Positions 32,600-42,912 of a stretch of DNA of 64,000 bases are shown piece after piece. Origin of the DNA: Cupriavidus pinatubonensis (lineage in GTDB: Bacteria > Pseudomonadota > Gammaproteobacteria > Burkholderiales > Burkholderiaceae). Both the position numbers and the translations under genes were made by a program. The notes under the pieces were generated by a model. It saw nothing but the letters and a program-made list of their open reading frames with translations. It had not been told where the DNA came from and did not search any database. Location: positions 62,001-126,000 of the forward strand of contig NZ_CP080767.1 of NCBI RefSeq assembly GCF_019602855.1, read 5' to 3'. Position 1 is the first letter of the stretch. Every line of letters starts with the position of its first letter.

Positions 32600-33507
32600 A
32601 CGACGCCGCGCCCACGTGCACCGGCGGCTGCACGCTCAACGTGCTGCACACGACTACCTATCACTATTCGCAGCCCGTCGAGCACGCGCAGCAGCGCGCC
32701 GTGGCGACGCCCCCCGACTTGCCTTGGCAATCCGTCACCGCGCACGACACGCGCATCGAGCCCGTGCCCACGCACCAGCACGTGCGCACCGACGCATTTG
32801 GCAACCGCGTGCTGCATTTCATGCTCGACGTGCCGCACACGCAGATGCAGCTCACGTGCGCGAGCACCGTGGTACTCACGCCGCGCTGGCAGACGCTTGA
32901 TCCGTCCGCTTCCGCGCCGTGGGAAACCGTGGCGCAATCGCTGCGCTTCCACGCGGCCCAGCCGTTCGAGCCTGCCACGCAGTTCGCCTTTGCCTCGCCC
33001 AACATTGCACTGCATCCGAGCCTGCGCGACTACGCGTTGCCCAGTTTTGGCGCAGGCGTGCCCGTCGTGGCGGGTGCCATGGACCTGATGCGGCGGATCC
33101 ATGCCGATTTCACGTATCACAGTGAATCCACCGAGGTGCATACGCCCGCCATGCAGGCGTTCGCGCAGCGCAGCGGCGTGTGCCAGGACTTTGCGCAGGT
33201 GATGATCGGCTGCCTGCGTTCCGTGGGTGTCGCAGCGCGTTACGTGAGCGGTTACCTGTGCACCGAGCCGCCGCCTGGAGAGGAGCGGCTGGTCGGCGCC
33301 GACGCCTCGCACGCGTGGGTATCGGTGTATTGCCCGGTCGCGGGCTGGGTCGACCTCGATCCGACCAACAATGTGCTCGCGGACACGCGCCACGTCACGC
33401 TCGCGTGGGGCCGCGACTACAGCGACGTGCCGCTGCTGCACGGCGTGATCGTCGGCGGCGGCGCGCATGGCGTGGATGTCGGCGTAACCGTGGTGCCGGT
33501 GGACTGA
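32596..33507 (+). CDS. Transglutaminase-like cysteine protease family protein
   Basis: 303-aa protein with the bacterial transglutaminase N-terminal beta domain (residues about 12-95) and catalytic core. Triad: C196 (RSGVCQDFAQVM), H239 (DASHAWVSVYC) and D254 (WVDLDPTNN). No signal peptide. Begins with GTG, 4 bases overlapped with the ATP-grasp gene and with GGAGG upstream, so translation is coupled. Bacterial members can act as peptidases or amide-forming enzymes; here it is the second such enzyme in one operon. Confidence 0.9.
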   Translation: MNDAAPTCTGGCTLNVLHTTTYHYSQPVEHAQQRAVATPPDLPWQSVTAHDTRIEPVPTHQHVRTDAFGNRVLHFMLDVPHTQMQLTCASTVVLTPRWQTLDPSASAPWETVAQSLRFHAAQPFEPATQFAFASPNIALHPSLRDYALPSFGAGVPVVAGAMDLMRRIHADFTYHSESTEVHTPAMQAFAQRSGVCQDFAQVMIGCLRSVGVAARYVSGYLCTEPPPGEERLVGADASHAWVSVYCPVAGWVDLDPTNNVLADTRHVTLAWGRDYSDVPLLHGVIVGGGAHGVDVGVTVVPVD

Positions 33508-33569
33508 ACGGCCGGCAAGCTGGCAAGGCAATTGCTTGAAGCATCCCGGGCAATATTACGGGAGCCGCT

Positions 33570-34496
33570 ATGCTGAGCCGCACCGCCGATCACCTGTACT
33601 GGATGGCCCGCTACACCGAGCGCGCGGAGAACACCGCGCGCATGCTGGACGTCAATTACCAGACCGCGCTGTTGCCGCAGGGTACGGAAGCGGCCGAGCA
33701 GGGCTGGCGGGCCATGCTCGATATCACCGAGCTGACGCCGCACTATGCCGAGCGCCATGGCCGCCTGAACCATGAAGCGATGATTGCCTTCATGGCGACT
33801 GACGAGAGCCATCACGCGTCGATCCTGTCCTGCCTGCGTGCCGCCCGCGAAAACGCCCGCGCGGTGCGCGGCGCGTTGACCACGCCGCTTTGGGAAACGA
33901 TCAACGCCACATGGCTTGAAGCACGTCAGCTCGTCAGTGACGGCGCGCCATTGCACGATCCTCCGGCGTTCTTCGAGTGGGTCAAGTTTCGTTCCCACCT
34001 CGCGCGTGGGGTGGAAGTCGGCACCATGCTCAAGGACGAAGCGTTCTGTTTCATGCGGCTGGGAACGTTCCTGGAGCGCGCCGACAATACTGCGCGACTG
34101 CTCGACGTGAAATTCAGGCCTGCCGGCGGCCCTGTTCCGCAGGAGGACTCGTATCAGTGGGCAGCCGTGTTGCGCGCCTTGTCAGGCCTGGAGACGTATC
34201 GGAAGGTCTACCGCTCGGCCATCACGCCAGAACGGGTGGCGCAACTGCTGATCGTGAATGCTGCGATGCCGCGGTCGCTCGCGGCCAGCATGCAGGAGGT
34301 GGTGGCGATCCTCGCGCAGATTCGGAACCGGCATTCCGCCAATACCGAGCGGCGGGCCGGGCGGCTGCATGCGGAATTGCGATTTGCACGTATCGACGAC
34401 ATTCTTGCCGTCGGGATCCATGGGTGGCTGGGGGATTTTCTTGGGAAGGTCAGGGAGGTGGGGGAAGGGATTCGGGCTGATTTTCTTTTGGCATAG
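33570..34496 (+). CDS. Stand-alone alpha-E domain protein
   Basis: 308-aa all-helical protein (DUF403/alpha-E). It opens with LSRTADHLYWMARYTERAEN, matching the start of the alpha-E region fused to the ATP-grasp gene at 29912 by the shared pattern SRxAxxLxWxxRYxERAEN. It lies 62 bases after the transglutaminase gene, with GGGAG 7 bases before its ATG, and ends the operon. Role unknown; alpha-E proteins occur almost only with permuted ATP-grasps and transglutaminases. Confidence 0.88.
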   Translation: MLSRTADHLYWMARYTERAENTARMLDVNYQTALLPQGTEAAEQGWRAMLDITELTPHYAERHGRLNHEAMIAFMATDESHHASILSCLRAARENARAVRGALTTPLWETINATWLEARQLVSDGAPLHDPPAFFEWVKFRSHLARGVEVGTMLKDEAFCFMRLGTFLERADNTARLLDVKFRPAGGPVPQEDSYQWAAVLRALSGLETYRKVYRSAITPERVAQLLIVNAAMPRSLAASMQEVVAILAQIRNRHSANTERRAGRLHAELRFARIDDILAVGIHGWLGDFLGKVREVGEGIRADFLLA

Positions 34497-34543
34497 AGGC
34501 GGTGGCGCATGCCAGGCACACGCCGCCGCATCACCAAAACCGC

Positions 34544-36001
34544 TTACCCCAATTTCTTCTTCAACAACTCATTCACCTGCGCCGGATTAGCCTTTCCCTT
34601 GGTTGCCTTCATTGCCTGTCCAACCAGCGCATTGAACGCCTTCTCCTTTCCGGCCCGGAACTCTTCCACTGACTTGGCATTGGCCGCCAGCACGTCATCG
34701 ATGATCTTCTCGAGCTCGCCGGTATCGGACATCTGCTTCAGTCCCTTGGCGGCGATGATCGCATCCGCATCGCCATTGGACTCACCTGCCCACATGGCCG
34801 GGAAGACATCCTTCTTGGCGGTGTTGTTGGACACCGTGCCATCGGCAATGCGCGCCAGCAGCCTGGCCAGTTGCAAAGGCTTCACCGGCGCGGCATCGAT
34901 GCTGATGCCTTCACGGTTGAGCTGCGACGCCACATCGCCCATCAGCCAGTTGGCTGCCGGCTTGGCATTGGCCGCACCGACCTCGGCGACGACAGCTTCG
35001 TAGTAGCTGGCCATCGCCTTCGAAGCCGTCAGCGTGCTGGCGTCATACGCCGACAGGCCATATTGCGAAACGAAACGCGCTTGCATGGCCGCCGGCAATT
35101 CGGGCAGCTCACCGCGCACACGTTCGATCCAGGCTGCGTCGATCTCAAGCGGCATCAGGTCCGGGTCCGGGAAGTAGCGATAGTCGTGCGCGTCTTCCTT
35201 GGTGCGCATCGCGCGCGTTTCGCCGGTGTCCGGATCGAACAGCACGGTGGCCTGCTGGATCTTGCGGCCGTCCTCGATCTCGTTGATCTGCCACTGCACC
35301 TCGTATTCGATGGCCTGTTGCAGGAAGCGGAACGAGTTCAGGTTCTTGATCTCGCGGCGCGTGCCGAATTCCTTCTGGCCAACGGGGCGCACCGAGACGT
35401 TGGCGTCGCAGCGGAAGCTGCCTTCCTGCATGTTGCCGTCGCAGATGCCCAGCCACACCACCAGCGAGTGCAGCGCCTTGGCATAGGCTACGGCCTCGGC
35501 CGCACTGCGCATGTCCGGCTCGGTCACAATTTCGAGCAGCGGCGTGCCGGCGCGGTTCAGGTCGATGCCGGTCATGCCGGCGAAGTCTTCGTGGAGCGAC
35601 TTGCCCGCGTCTTCTTCCAGGTGCGCGCGCGTGAGCTGCACGGTCTTCTCGTACACCTCGCCCTTCTTGCCTTCGACCTGGATGGTGATGCTGCCGCCCT
35701 GCACCACAGGAATCTCGTACTGGCTGATCTGGTAGCCCTTGGGCAGGTCGGGGTAGAAGTAGTTCTTGCGCGCGAAGATGCTGCGCGGCGCGATGGTGGC
35801 GCCGATCGCCAGGCCGAACTGGATGGCGCGTTCTACCGCGCCCTTGTTCAGCACAGGCAGCACGCCCGGCAGCGCGAGGTCAACCGGCGAGGCCTGCGTG
35901 TTGGGCTCGGCGCCGAAGGCGGTGGAGGTCCCGGAGAAAATCTTGGAGGCCGTCGAGAGCTGCGTGTGCGTTTCGAGGCCGATCACCACTTCCCATTGCA
36001 T
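34544..36001 (-). CDS. gatB: Asp-tRNA(Asn)/Glu-tRNA(Gln) amidotransferase subunit B
   Basis: 485-aa kinase/tRNA-binding subunit of GatCAB, which converts misacylated Glu-tRNA(Gln) and Asp-tRNA(Asn) to the correct amide. Starts [20 protein letters not shown], with conserved [20 protein letters not shown], then [14 protein letters not shown] [12 protein letters not shown]. The C-terminal YqeY-like tail domain is complete (ending [14 protein letters not shown]). Normal length. Separated from gatA by two unrelated genes, all on the minus strand, with 93 bases to the hydrolase upstream. Converges on the alpha-E gene. Confidence 0.97.
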   Translation of the reverse strand: MQWEVVIGLETHTQLSTASKIFSGTSTAFGAEPNTQASPVDLALPGVLPVLNKGAVERAIQFGLAIGATIAPRSIFARKNYFYPDLPKGYQISQYEIPVVQGGSITIQVEGKKGEVYEKTVQLTRAHLEEDAGKSLHEDFAGMTGIDLNRAGTPLLEIVTEPDMRSAAEAVAYAKALHSLVVWLGICDGNMQEGSFRCDANVSVRPVGQKEFGTRREIKNLNSFRFLQQAIEYEVQWQINEIEDGRKIQQATVLFDPDTGETRAMRTKEDAHDYRYFPDPDLMPLEIDAAWIERVRGELPELPAAMQARFVSQYGLSAYDASTLTASKAMASYYEAVVAEVGAANAKPAANWLMGDVASQLNREGISIDAAPVKPLQLARLLARIADGTVSNNTAKKDVFPAMWAGESNGDADAIIAAKGLKQMSDTGELEKIIDDVLAANAKSVEEFRAGKEKAFNALVGQAMKATKGKANPAQVNELLKKKLG

Positions 36002-36094
36002 GGCGGTATTCCTGTTCGGTTCTTGGGTTCTGTCTGTTGCGATGGACCAGAGCTGGCACCGGTCCGATTGTCTGTGTCTGTACTGCCGGCGCTC

Positions 36095-37192
36095 TCAGGG
36101 GTCGGGGCTCGCGAGCCATGAATCGAGCTGAGCCATGGCGGCGACGCGGGCCACGGCATCGCCGCCGACCGTTACGCCGCGGCCGGCGCGCGCGTTGCCT
36201 GAGTTGCCTGGCACGTCGCGGCGCACGTGAAGCTCGCTCGTGCCGTCAAAGCCGTGATAGGCGCCGGGATAGATCTCGAGCCGGAAGCGTGCATTTGGCT
36301 GGCGCGCGAGCACCGCGCTCTGCAGCATGGCGCAGCGCGTGGCCGGCGTCCAGTCGTCGGCGCCGCCGATCATCAGCAGCACCGGCGCGCGCAGCCGGAA
36401 GTTGTGCTGTTGCACGGCGCGCTTGCAGGCCGGATAGAAGGCCACGGCACGCTCTACCTGCGGCGTGTCGGCCGGCCATGCGCGGCTGGCGTCGACGGTG
36501 GCCAGTACGGCCTGCGCACCGTTGGACCAGCCGAGCAGCACGATGCGCGAAGCGTCGATGCCGGGCTGGCGCGCGACCCAGCGCAGCGCCGCCAGTGCGT
36601 CAGTGCGGCGCACGCGCTCGTCCATGCCGCGGGCTTCCGGCGAATCGCCGCACCCCGGCAGCCTGCCGTGCGCGGACAGGCTGTCCGGCATCAGCACGGC
36701 GTAGCCGCGCTCCGCCAGCCATTGCGCGTATTCGCGATAGCGTTGCTGCAGCGCGGGCGCGGCGTCCACGGTGCTGTCGGCGGCATTGTTGCCGGAGTTT
36801 CCGGCTTCCACGCGGATGGTTTCGGGGCGAGTGCCCAGCAGCCCGTTGCAGCCGTGCAGCGCGACCACGACAGGCAGCGGTTGCGTGCGCGGCGTGCTTC
36901 CCTCGCGCGGCACGAACCAGAAGGCGTTGAGCGCCGGCGCGCCTTGTTCGCCAGGCAGCAGCACGCGCTGCGCCGGCGTGGCGGCGCGTGTGGCCGGCGG
37001 CGTGCGCGTGGTGGCGCCGGGTGTCAGCGCGCTCAGCGGTGCCGTGTTGGCAGGCTGTACCAGCGCCGGCGTGGGCGGGGCGGGTGTATGCGCGATCGCC
37101 GCGCCGGCCAGCAGCATGCCGGCCACACCGGCCACGCGCATGGCGAGGCGGTGCAGTCGGTGCGGGCGTTGGCTGGCGGGCGTGGTGCGCAT
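36095..37192 (-). CDS. Exported dienelactone-hydrolase-like alpha/beta hydrolase
   Basis: 365 aa from the ATG at 37192 (the frame is open to 37255). An N-terminal signal peptide (residues about 1-34, ending AIAH) is followed by a Pro/Thr-rich stretch to about residue 75. The alpha/beta-hydrolase domain has the oxyanion segment VVALHGCNG, nucleophile in LLGWSNGAQ, acid in IGGADDW and histidine in GAYHGFDG. Dienelactone-hydrolase-like family; substrate unknown. It lies between gatA and gatB, 11 bases after the lipoprotein gene, so it is probably in the gat transcript. Confidence 0.82.
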   Translation of the reverse strand: MRTTPASQRPHRLHRLAMRVAGVAGMLLAGAAIAHTPAPPTPALVQPANTAPLSALTPGATTRTPPATRAATPAQRVLLPGEQGAPALNAFWFVPREGSTPRTQPLPVVVALHGCNGLLGTRPETIRVEAGNSGNNAADSTVDAAPALQQRYREYAQWLAERGYAVLMPDSLSAHGRLPGCGDSPEARGMDERVRRTDALAALRWVARQPGIDASRIVLLGWSNGAQAVLATVDASRAWPADTPQVERAVAFYPACKRAVQQHNFRLRAPVLLMIGGADDWTPATRCAMLQSAVLARQPNARFRLEIYPGAYHGFDGTSELHVRRDVPGNSGNARAGRGVTVGGDAVARVAAMAQLDSWLASPDP

Positions 37193-37203
37193 GGCGTATG
37201 GCC

Positions 37204-37668
37204 TTAGCGGGTTTGCGCGCAGGCGCCCGTGCCGGGTTCGAACATCACCGGCCACGCCTGTTCATAGATGCCCGGCGTGCAGCGCTGCTGGCAGTTGGCA
37301 TGCGCCAGCGTCACGCGGCGGGGGTCCTGCCAGACCATCAGCTTGCAGCCGCTGCCGTCGTTCGCGCGCAGTTCGATATGCGGCTTCTTCTGGACCTGGC
37401 GGAAATCGGCCAGGTTGAAGCTGCATGAGCCGCGCTTGCCGACCCACAGCTTCCACGACAGTTGTTGCACGCTGTTGTCGGACACGCGCAACTGGGCGTC
37501 CTCGCGGAAGCCGTCTTCCTCGGTGCGGCGGCAGTCGCCGACAAGGTCGATATCGCGGGCGGCGATCGGCGTCGGCTTGCCGATGATCGGCAACTGGATG
37601 CAGCCGGCCACCACCGCCGCGAGCGCCGCAGCGAGGATCAGCCGGAAGCCTTGCGCAAGCCGTTTCAT
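37204..37668 (-). CDS. Small lipoprotein of unknown function
   Basis: 154-aa protein. The N terminus [20 protein letters not shown] ends in the lipobox VAGC with lipidated C23. The mature part has six further cysteines (at GDC, SCSF, SGCKL, NCQQRC, GAC), fitting disulphide bonds in the periplasm, and no family that I recognise. Its ATG overlaps the gatA stop by 4 bases (ATGA), so it is translationally coupled to gatA. Confidence 0.72.
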   Translation of the reverse strand: MKRLAQGFRLILAAALAAVVAGCIQLPIIGKPTPIAARDIDLVGDCRRTEEDGFREDAQLRVSDNSVQQLSWKLWVGKRGSCSFNLADFRQVQKKPHIELRANDGSGCKLMVWQDPRRVTLAHANCQQRCTPGIYEQAWPVMFEPGTGACAQTR

Positions 37669-39170
37669 GCCTTGGCGGGACGGCGCAGGTGCCAGTCGGT
37701 CGCCTGCTGGAATGCGTGCGCGGTTTGCAGCAGGCGCGCTTCGTCGAAGTAGTTGCCGATCAGCTGCAGGCCGACCGGCATATTGCCTTCGCCGAAGCCG
37801 CACGGCACGCTCATGCCGGGCAGTCCCGCCAGGCTGGTCGACAGCGTGAAGATGTCGGCCAGGTACATCTGCACCGGGTCCGAGGTCTTCTCGCCGAGCT
37901 TCCATGCAACCGTGGGCGCGACCGGGCCCATGATCACGTCGCACTGGGCGAACGCGCGCTGGAAGTCGTCGGCGATGATGCGGCGGATCTTCTGCGCCTG
38001 CAGGTAATAGGCGTCGTAGTAGCCGTGCGACAGCACGTAGGTGCCGACCATGATGCGGCGCTTGACCTCGGCGCCGAAGCCTTCGGCGCGCGACTTCTTG
38101 TACATGTCGAGCAGGTCGCGGTACTCGGCCGCGCGGTGGCCGTAGCGCACGCCGTCAAAGCGTGACAGGTTCGATGAAGCTTCGGCCGGGGCGATTACGT
38201 AGTACACGGGAATCGACAGTTCGGTCTTCGGCAGCGAGACCTCGACCAGCGTGGCGCCGAGTTGTTCGTACTGGCGCAGCGCGGCGCGCACCGTCTCTTC
38301 CACATCGGGCGACAGGCCCTTGCCGAAGTACTCGCGCGGCAGGCCGATGCGCAGGCCTGCCAGCGGCTGGCTTTCGGAAGCGCCGGCGCGCGGCTGGCCC
38401 AGGTAGCGCGCGAAGTCTTCATCGACGCCGCCTTGCTCGGGCGGGATGCTGGTCGAGTCCTTCGCATCGAAACCGGCCATGGCGTTGAGCAGCAGCGCAC
38501 AGTCTTCGGCGGTGTGGGCCATCGGGCCACCCTGGTCCAGCGACGACGCGAACGCGATCATGCCGTAGCGCGATACGCGGCCGTAGGTCGGCTTGATGCC
38601 GGTGATGCCCGAGAACGACGACGGCTGGCGGATCGAACCGCCGGTGTCGGTGCCGGTCGCGGCAGGCGCCAGTCCCGCGGCCACCGCGGCGGCCGAGCCG
38701 CCCGAGGAGCCGCCCGGCACACGGTCGGTGTCCCACGGGTTGCGCACCGCGCCGAAGAACGAGTTTTCGTTGGACGAGCCCATCGCGAACTCGTCCATAT
38801 TGGTCTTGCCCAGCGTCACCATGCCGGCGGCGGCCATGCGTTCGACTACGGTGGCGTCGAACGGGCTTTCGTAATTGGCCAGCATCTTCGAGCCGGCCGT
38901 GGCGCGCCAGCCACGCGTCACGAACACGTCCTTATGGGCCACCGGCACGCCGGTGAGCAGCGTGGCCTCGCCGCGCGCGCGGCGTGCGTCGGCTTCGCGG
39001 GCCTGGGCTAGCGTGCGTTCGGCGTCGACATGGGTGAAGGCGTTCAGCGCGCCGGCCTGCTCGATGCGGGCCAGGTAGGTGCGCGCGAGTTCCTCGGCGG
39101 AAACGGAGCGCGCGGCCAGGGCGTCGGCAAGCTGGCGCAGGGAAGTCACGGAATCAGCGGAAAAGGGCAT
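37665..39170 (-). CDS. gatA: Asp-tRNA(Asn)/Glu-tRNA(Gln) amidotransferase subunit A
   Basis: 501-aa glutaminase subunit of GatCAB, an amidase-signature enzyme. The Ser-cisSer-Lys triad is visible: lysine in VAHKDVF, cis-Ser in the glycine-serine-rich [20 protein letters not shown], and the nucleophilic Ser in [12 protein letters not shown]. Normal length. 61 bases after gatC; overlaps the downstream lipoprotein gene by 4 bases. Confidence 0.97.
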   Translation of the reverse strand: MPFSADSVTSLRQLADALAARSVSAEELARTYLARIEQAGALNAFTHVDAERTLAQAREADARRARGEATLLTGVPVAHKDVFVTRGWRATAGSKMLANYESPFDATVVERMAAAGMVTLGKTNMDEFAMGSSNENSFFGAVRNPWDTDRVPGGSSGGSAAAVAAGLAPAATGTDTGGSIRQPSSFSGITGIKPTYGRVSRYGMIAFASSLDQGGPMAHTAEDCALLLNAMAGFDAKDSTSIPPEQGGVDEDFARYLGQPRAGASESQPLAGLRIGLPREYFGKGLSPDVEETVRAALRQYEQLGATLVEVSLPKTELSIPVYYVIAPAEASSNLSRFDGVRYGHRAAEYRDLLDMYKKSRAEGFGAEVKRRIMVGTYVLSHGYYDAYYLQAQKIRRIIADDFQRAFAQCDVIMGPVAPTVAWKLGEKTSDPVQMYLADIFTLSTSLAGLPGMSVPCGFGEGNMPVGLQLIGNYFDEARLLQTAHAFQQATDWHLRRPAKA

Positions 39171-39231
39171 GACAGTCGGTTGGCATCAGGGGTGGCGTGC
39201 TTGGGTGCGGGCGCAATGAGGCAGCACGGGG

Positions 39232-39531
39232 TCATTCGATGACCTTGGGCACCAGGTAGAGGCCATTCTGGGTGGCCGGCGCGGGGCGCTGATAGTCTTC
39301 GCGGTGGTCGCTTTCGGTCACGGCGTCGTCGCGCAGGCGCTGGACCATGTCGCGCACGGTAGCCAGCGGGTGCGCCAGCGGTTCGATGCCGGTGGTATCG
39401 ACAGCCTGCATCTGCTCGACCAGCGAGAAGAAGTTATTGAGCTGCGCAAGCGTCTGGGACGCCTCTTCATCGCTGGTTTCGATGCGGGCCAGATGGGCGA
39501 TGCGCTTGACGTCGGAAAGGTCGAGGGCCAT
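39232..39531 (-). CDS. gatC: Asp-tRNA(Asn)/Glu-tRNA(Gln) amidotransferase subunit C
   Basis: 99-aa structural subunit that wraps GatA and GatB. Starts [18 protein letters not shown], a typical GatC N terminus; ends LVPKVIE, close to the family's VPKVIE end. The ATG at 39531 is preferred to an upstream start at 39558. First gene of the gat cluster. A consensus TATAAT lies on the minus strand at 39698-39693, about 160 bases upstream. Confidence 0.95.
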   Translation of the reverse strand: MALDLSDVKRIAHLARIETSDEEASQTLAQLNNFFSLVEQMQAVDTTGIEPLAHPLATVRDMVQRLRDDAVTESDHREDYQRPAPATQNGLYLVPKVIE

Positions 39532-41204
<1,673 letters not shown>

Positions 41205-41276
41205 GGCTGCAGGACTGCACGGCGCGATGCACCGCCTGCCGGATCTCGCGATCAGGGCTGCGGAGCAACGCTGCCT

Positions 41277-41296
41277 CCGCGGGAGCGCTCCCGCGG
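41277..41296. repeat. Perfect 20-base GC palindrome between mreB and mreC
   Basis: CCGCGGGAGCGCTCCCGCGG is identical to its reverse complement. It lies 72 bases after mreB and 4 bases before the terminator-like hairpin at 41301. As RNA it could form a second stem. Confidence 0.6.
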
Positions 41297-41300
41297 CGCC

Positions 41301-41336
41301 CATTGCCGCCCCGGCACGCCGGGGCGGCAATGTCTT
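41301..41336 (+). terminator. Strong hairpin (partial terminator) between mreB and mreC
   Basis: Fourteen-base perfect arms CATTGCCGCCCCGG (41301-41314) and CCGGGGCGGCAATG (41319-41332) with loop CACG, then TCTTT. It probably ends or attenuates the mreB transcript, allowing mreB to be made in excess over mreC-mreD-mrdA-rodA. Confidence 0.7.
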
Positions 41337-41397
41337 TGCGTGCCAGCCTCACTTTTCCCTAGCGTCTTCTCTCCCGACAACGCCTGCGCCCGGCTAA

Positions 41398-42372
41398 ATG
41401 GATTACTCTCCACCGCCGCTTTTCAAGCAAGGAACTTCGGCTGTCGCGCGCCTGGTCCTGTATGTGGCCATCGCGCTGGCGCTGCTGATCGTCGACGCGC
41501 GCTTCAACGCGCTCAGCATCGTGCGCCAGATAGCCGCCACGGTGCTGATGCCCGTGGAGCGCGTCGTGCTGGTGCCGCGCGATGCGTTGCGCACCGTGTT
41601 TGACTACGCGCAGTCTTCGGCCACGCTCGCCGGCGAGAACCGCGAACTGCGCCGCAGCGCCGTGGAACAGGCCGAGGCCTCGGTGCGCCAGGCGCAACTC
41701 GAGGCCGAAAACAACCAGCTGCGCAAGCTGCTCGGCTTGCAGCAGCAGTCGGCCACGCCCGTCACGACGGCGGAAATCCTCTATGACGCGCGCGATCCGT
41801 ACTCGCAGCGCATCGTGATCGACAAGGGCAGCCAGCATGGACTGCGCGCCGGCTATCCGGTGATCGACGAACGCGGCGTGGTCGGGCAGGTCACGCGCGT
41901 GTCGCCGTTCCAGTCCGAAGTCACGCTGCTGACCGACAAGGACCAGGCCATTCCCGTTCAGGTAGTGCGCAACGGGCTGCGCAGCGTGGCTTTCGGCGGC
42001 GCGCGCGCCGGTCAGCTCGACCTGCGCTTCATGGCTGCGGCGGCCGACCTGCAAGAGGGTGACCTGCTGGTGACGTCAGGCCTGGACGGCACGTACCCGC
42101 CGGGCCTGCCAGTGGCAAAGATCGCACACATCGAGCGCAAGGCCGATACCGCCTTCTCGCGCGTGTGGTGCGAGCCGGTGGCCGGTGTGCGTTCGCACCG
42201 GCAACTGCTCGTGGTCCGCTACGACTCCGCCATGCCGCCGCGCGAGACCATCGAAGCGAAGACCGAAGCCCCGGCCAAGGGTGCCCGCTCGGCGGCCGCG
42301 CGTGCCGCTGCGGCCAGCGCGGCGGCGGCAAAGGCCGCATCCGCTCCCGCCGCCAAGGAGGCCCAGCAATGA
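41398..42372 (+). CDS. mreC: Rod-shape determining protein MreC
   Basis: 324-aa bitopic inner-membrane protein of the elongasome. One TM helix at residues about 18-36 (VARLVLYVAIALALLIVDAR), then a coiled coil (about 70-105) and the double beta-barrel periplasmic domain with IDKGSQHGLRAGYPVIDERG split as GSQHGLRAGYPV, a family hallmark. The C-terminal 35 residues are an Ala/Lys-rich tail. Its stop overlaps mreD by 4 bases. Confidence 0.95.
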   Translation: MDYSPPPLFKQGTSAVARLVLYVAIALALLIVDARFNALSIVRQIAATVLMPVERVVLVPRDALRTVFDYAQSSATLAGENRELRRSAVEQAEASVRQAQLEAENNQLRKLLGLQQQSATPVTTAEILYDARDPYSQRIVIDKGSQHGLRAGYPVIDERGVVGQVTRVSPFQSEVTLLTDKDQAIPVQVVRNGLRSVAFGGARAGQLDLRFMAAAADLQEGDLLVTSGLDGTYPPGLPVAKIAHIERKADTAFSRVWCEPVAGVRSHRQLLVVRYDSAMPPRETIEAKTEAPAKGARSAAARAAAASAAAAKAASAPAAKEAQQ

Positions 42373-42881
42373 CCAATCCCCAGTACCTGCTGCGTCCGGT
42401 GAACCCGGTGTTCATCGCGTTCAGCTTCGTCATGGCCTTCCTGTTCAACCTGATGCCGTGGGGCACCACCCTGTGGATCCCGGACATGGTGGCGCTGGTG
42501 CTGGTGTTCTGGAACATCCACCAGCCGCGCAAGGTCGGCATGGGCGTGGCGTTCGCGCTGGGCCTGTTGATGGACGTGCATGATGCGCGCCTGCTCGGCG
42601 AACACGCGGTGGCCTATACGCTGCTGGCCTACTTCGCCATTACCATCCATCGCCGTGTGCTGTGGTTCACGGTCTATACGCAGGCGCTGCACGTGCTGCC
42701 GCTGCTGTTTATCGCGCATGCGGTGCCGGTGGTGATCCGCCTGGCCATGGGCGCGCCGCTGCCGGGCTGGCCGCTGCTTGTCGCCCCAGGCATCGAGGCG
42801 CTGCTGTGGCCATTGGCCACGGCAGTGCTGCTCGCGCCGCAGCGCCGCTCGGTCGACGTCGACGAGACGCGCCCGATCTGA
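42369..42881 (+). CDS. mreD: Rod-shape determining protein MreD
   Basis: 170-aa polytopic inner-membrane protein of the elongasome with about five or six TM helices (FSFVMAFLFNLMPWGTTLWI, MVALVLVFWNIHQPRKVG, GVAFALGLLMDVHD). Start ATG overlaps the mreC stop (ATGA). Ends 31 bases before mrdA. Confidence 0.93.
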   Translation: MTNPQYLLRPVNPVFIAFSFVMAFLFNLMPWGTTLWIPDMVALVLVFWNIHQPRKVGMGVAFALGLLMDVHDARLLGEHAVAYTLLAYFAITIHRRVLWFTVYTQALHVLPLLFIAHAVPVVIRLAMGAPLPGWPLLVAPGIEALLWPLATAVLLAPQRRSVDVDETRPI

Positions 42882-42912
42882 GCGCGACCCACGCATCCTA
42901 TCCGGCAGTACC

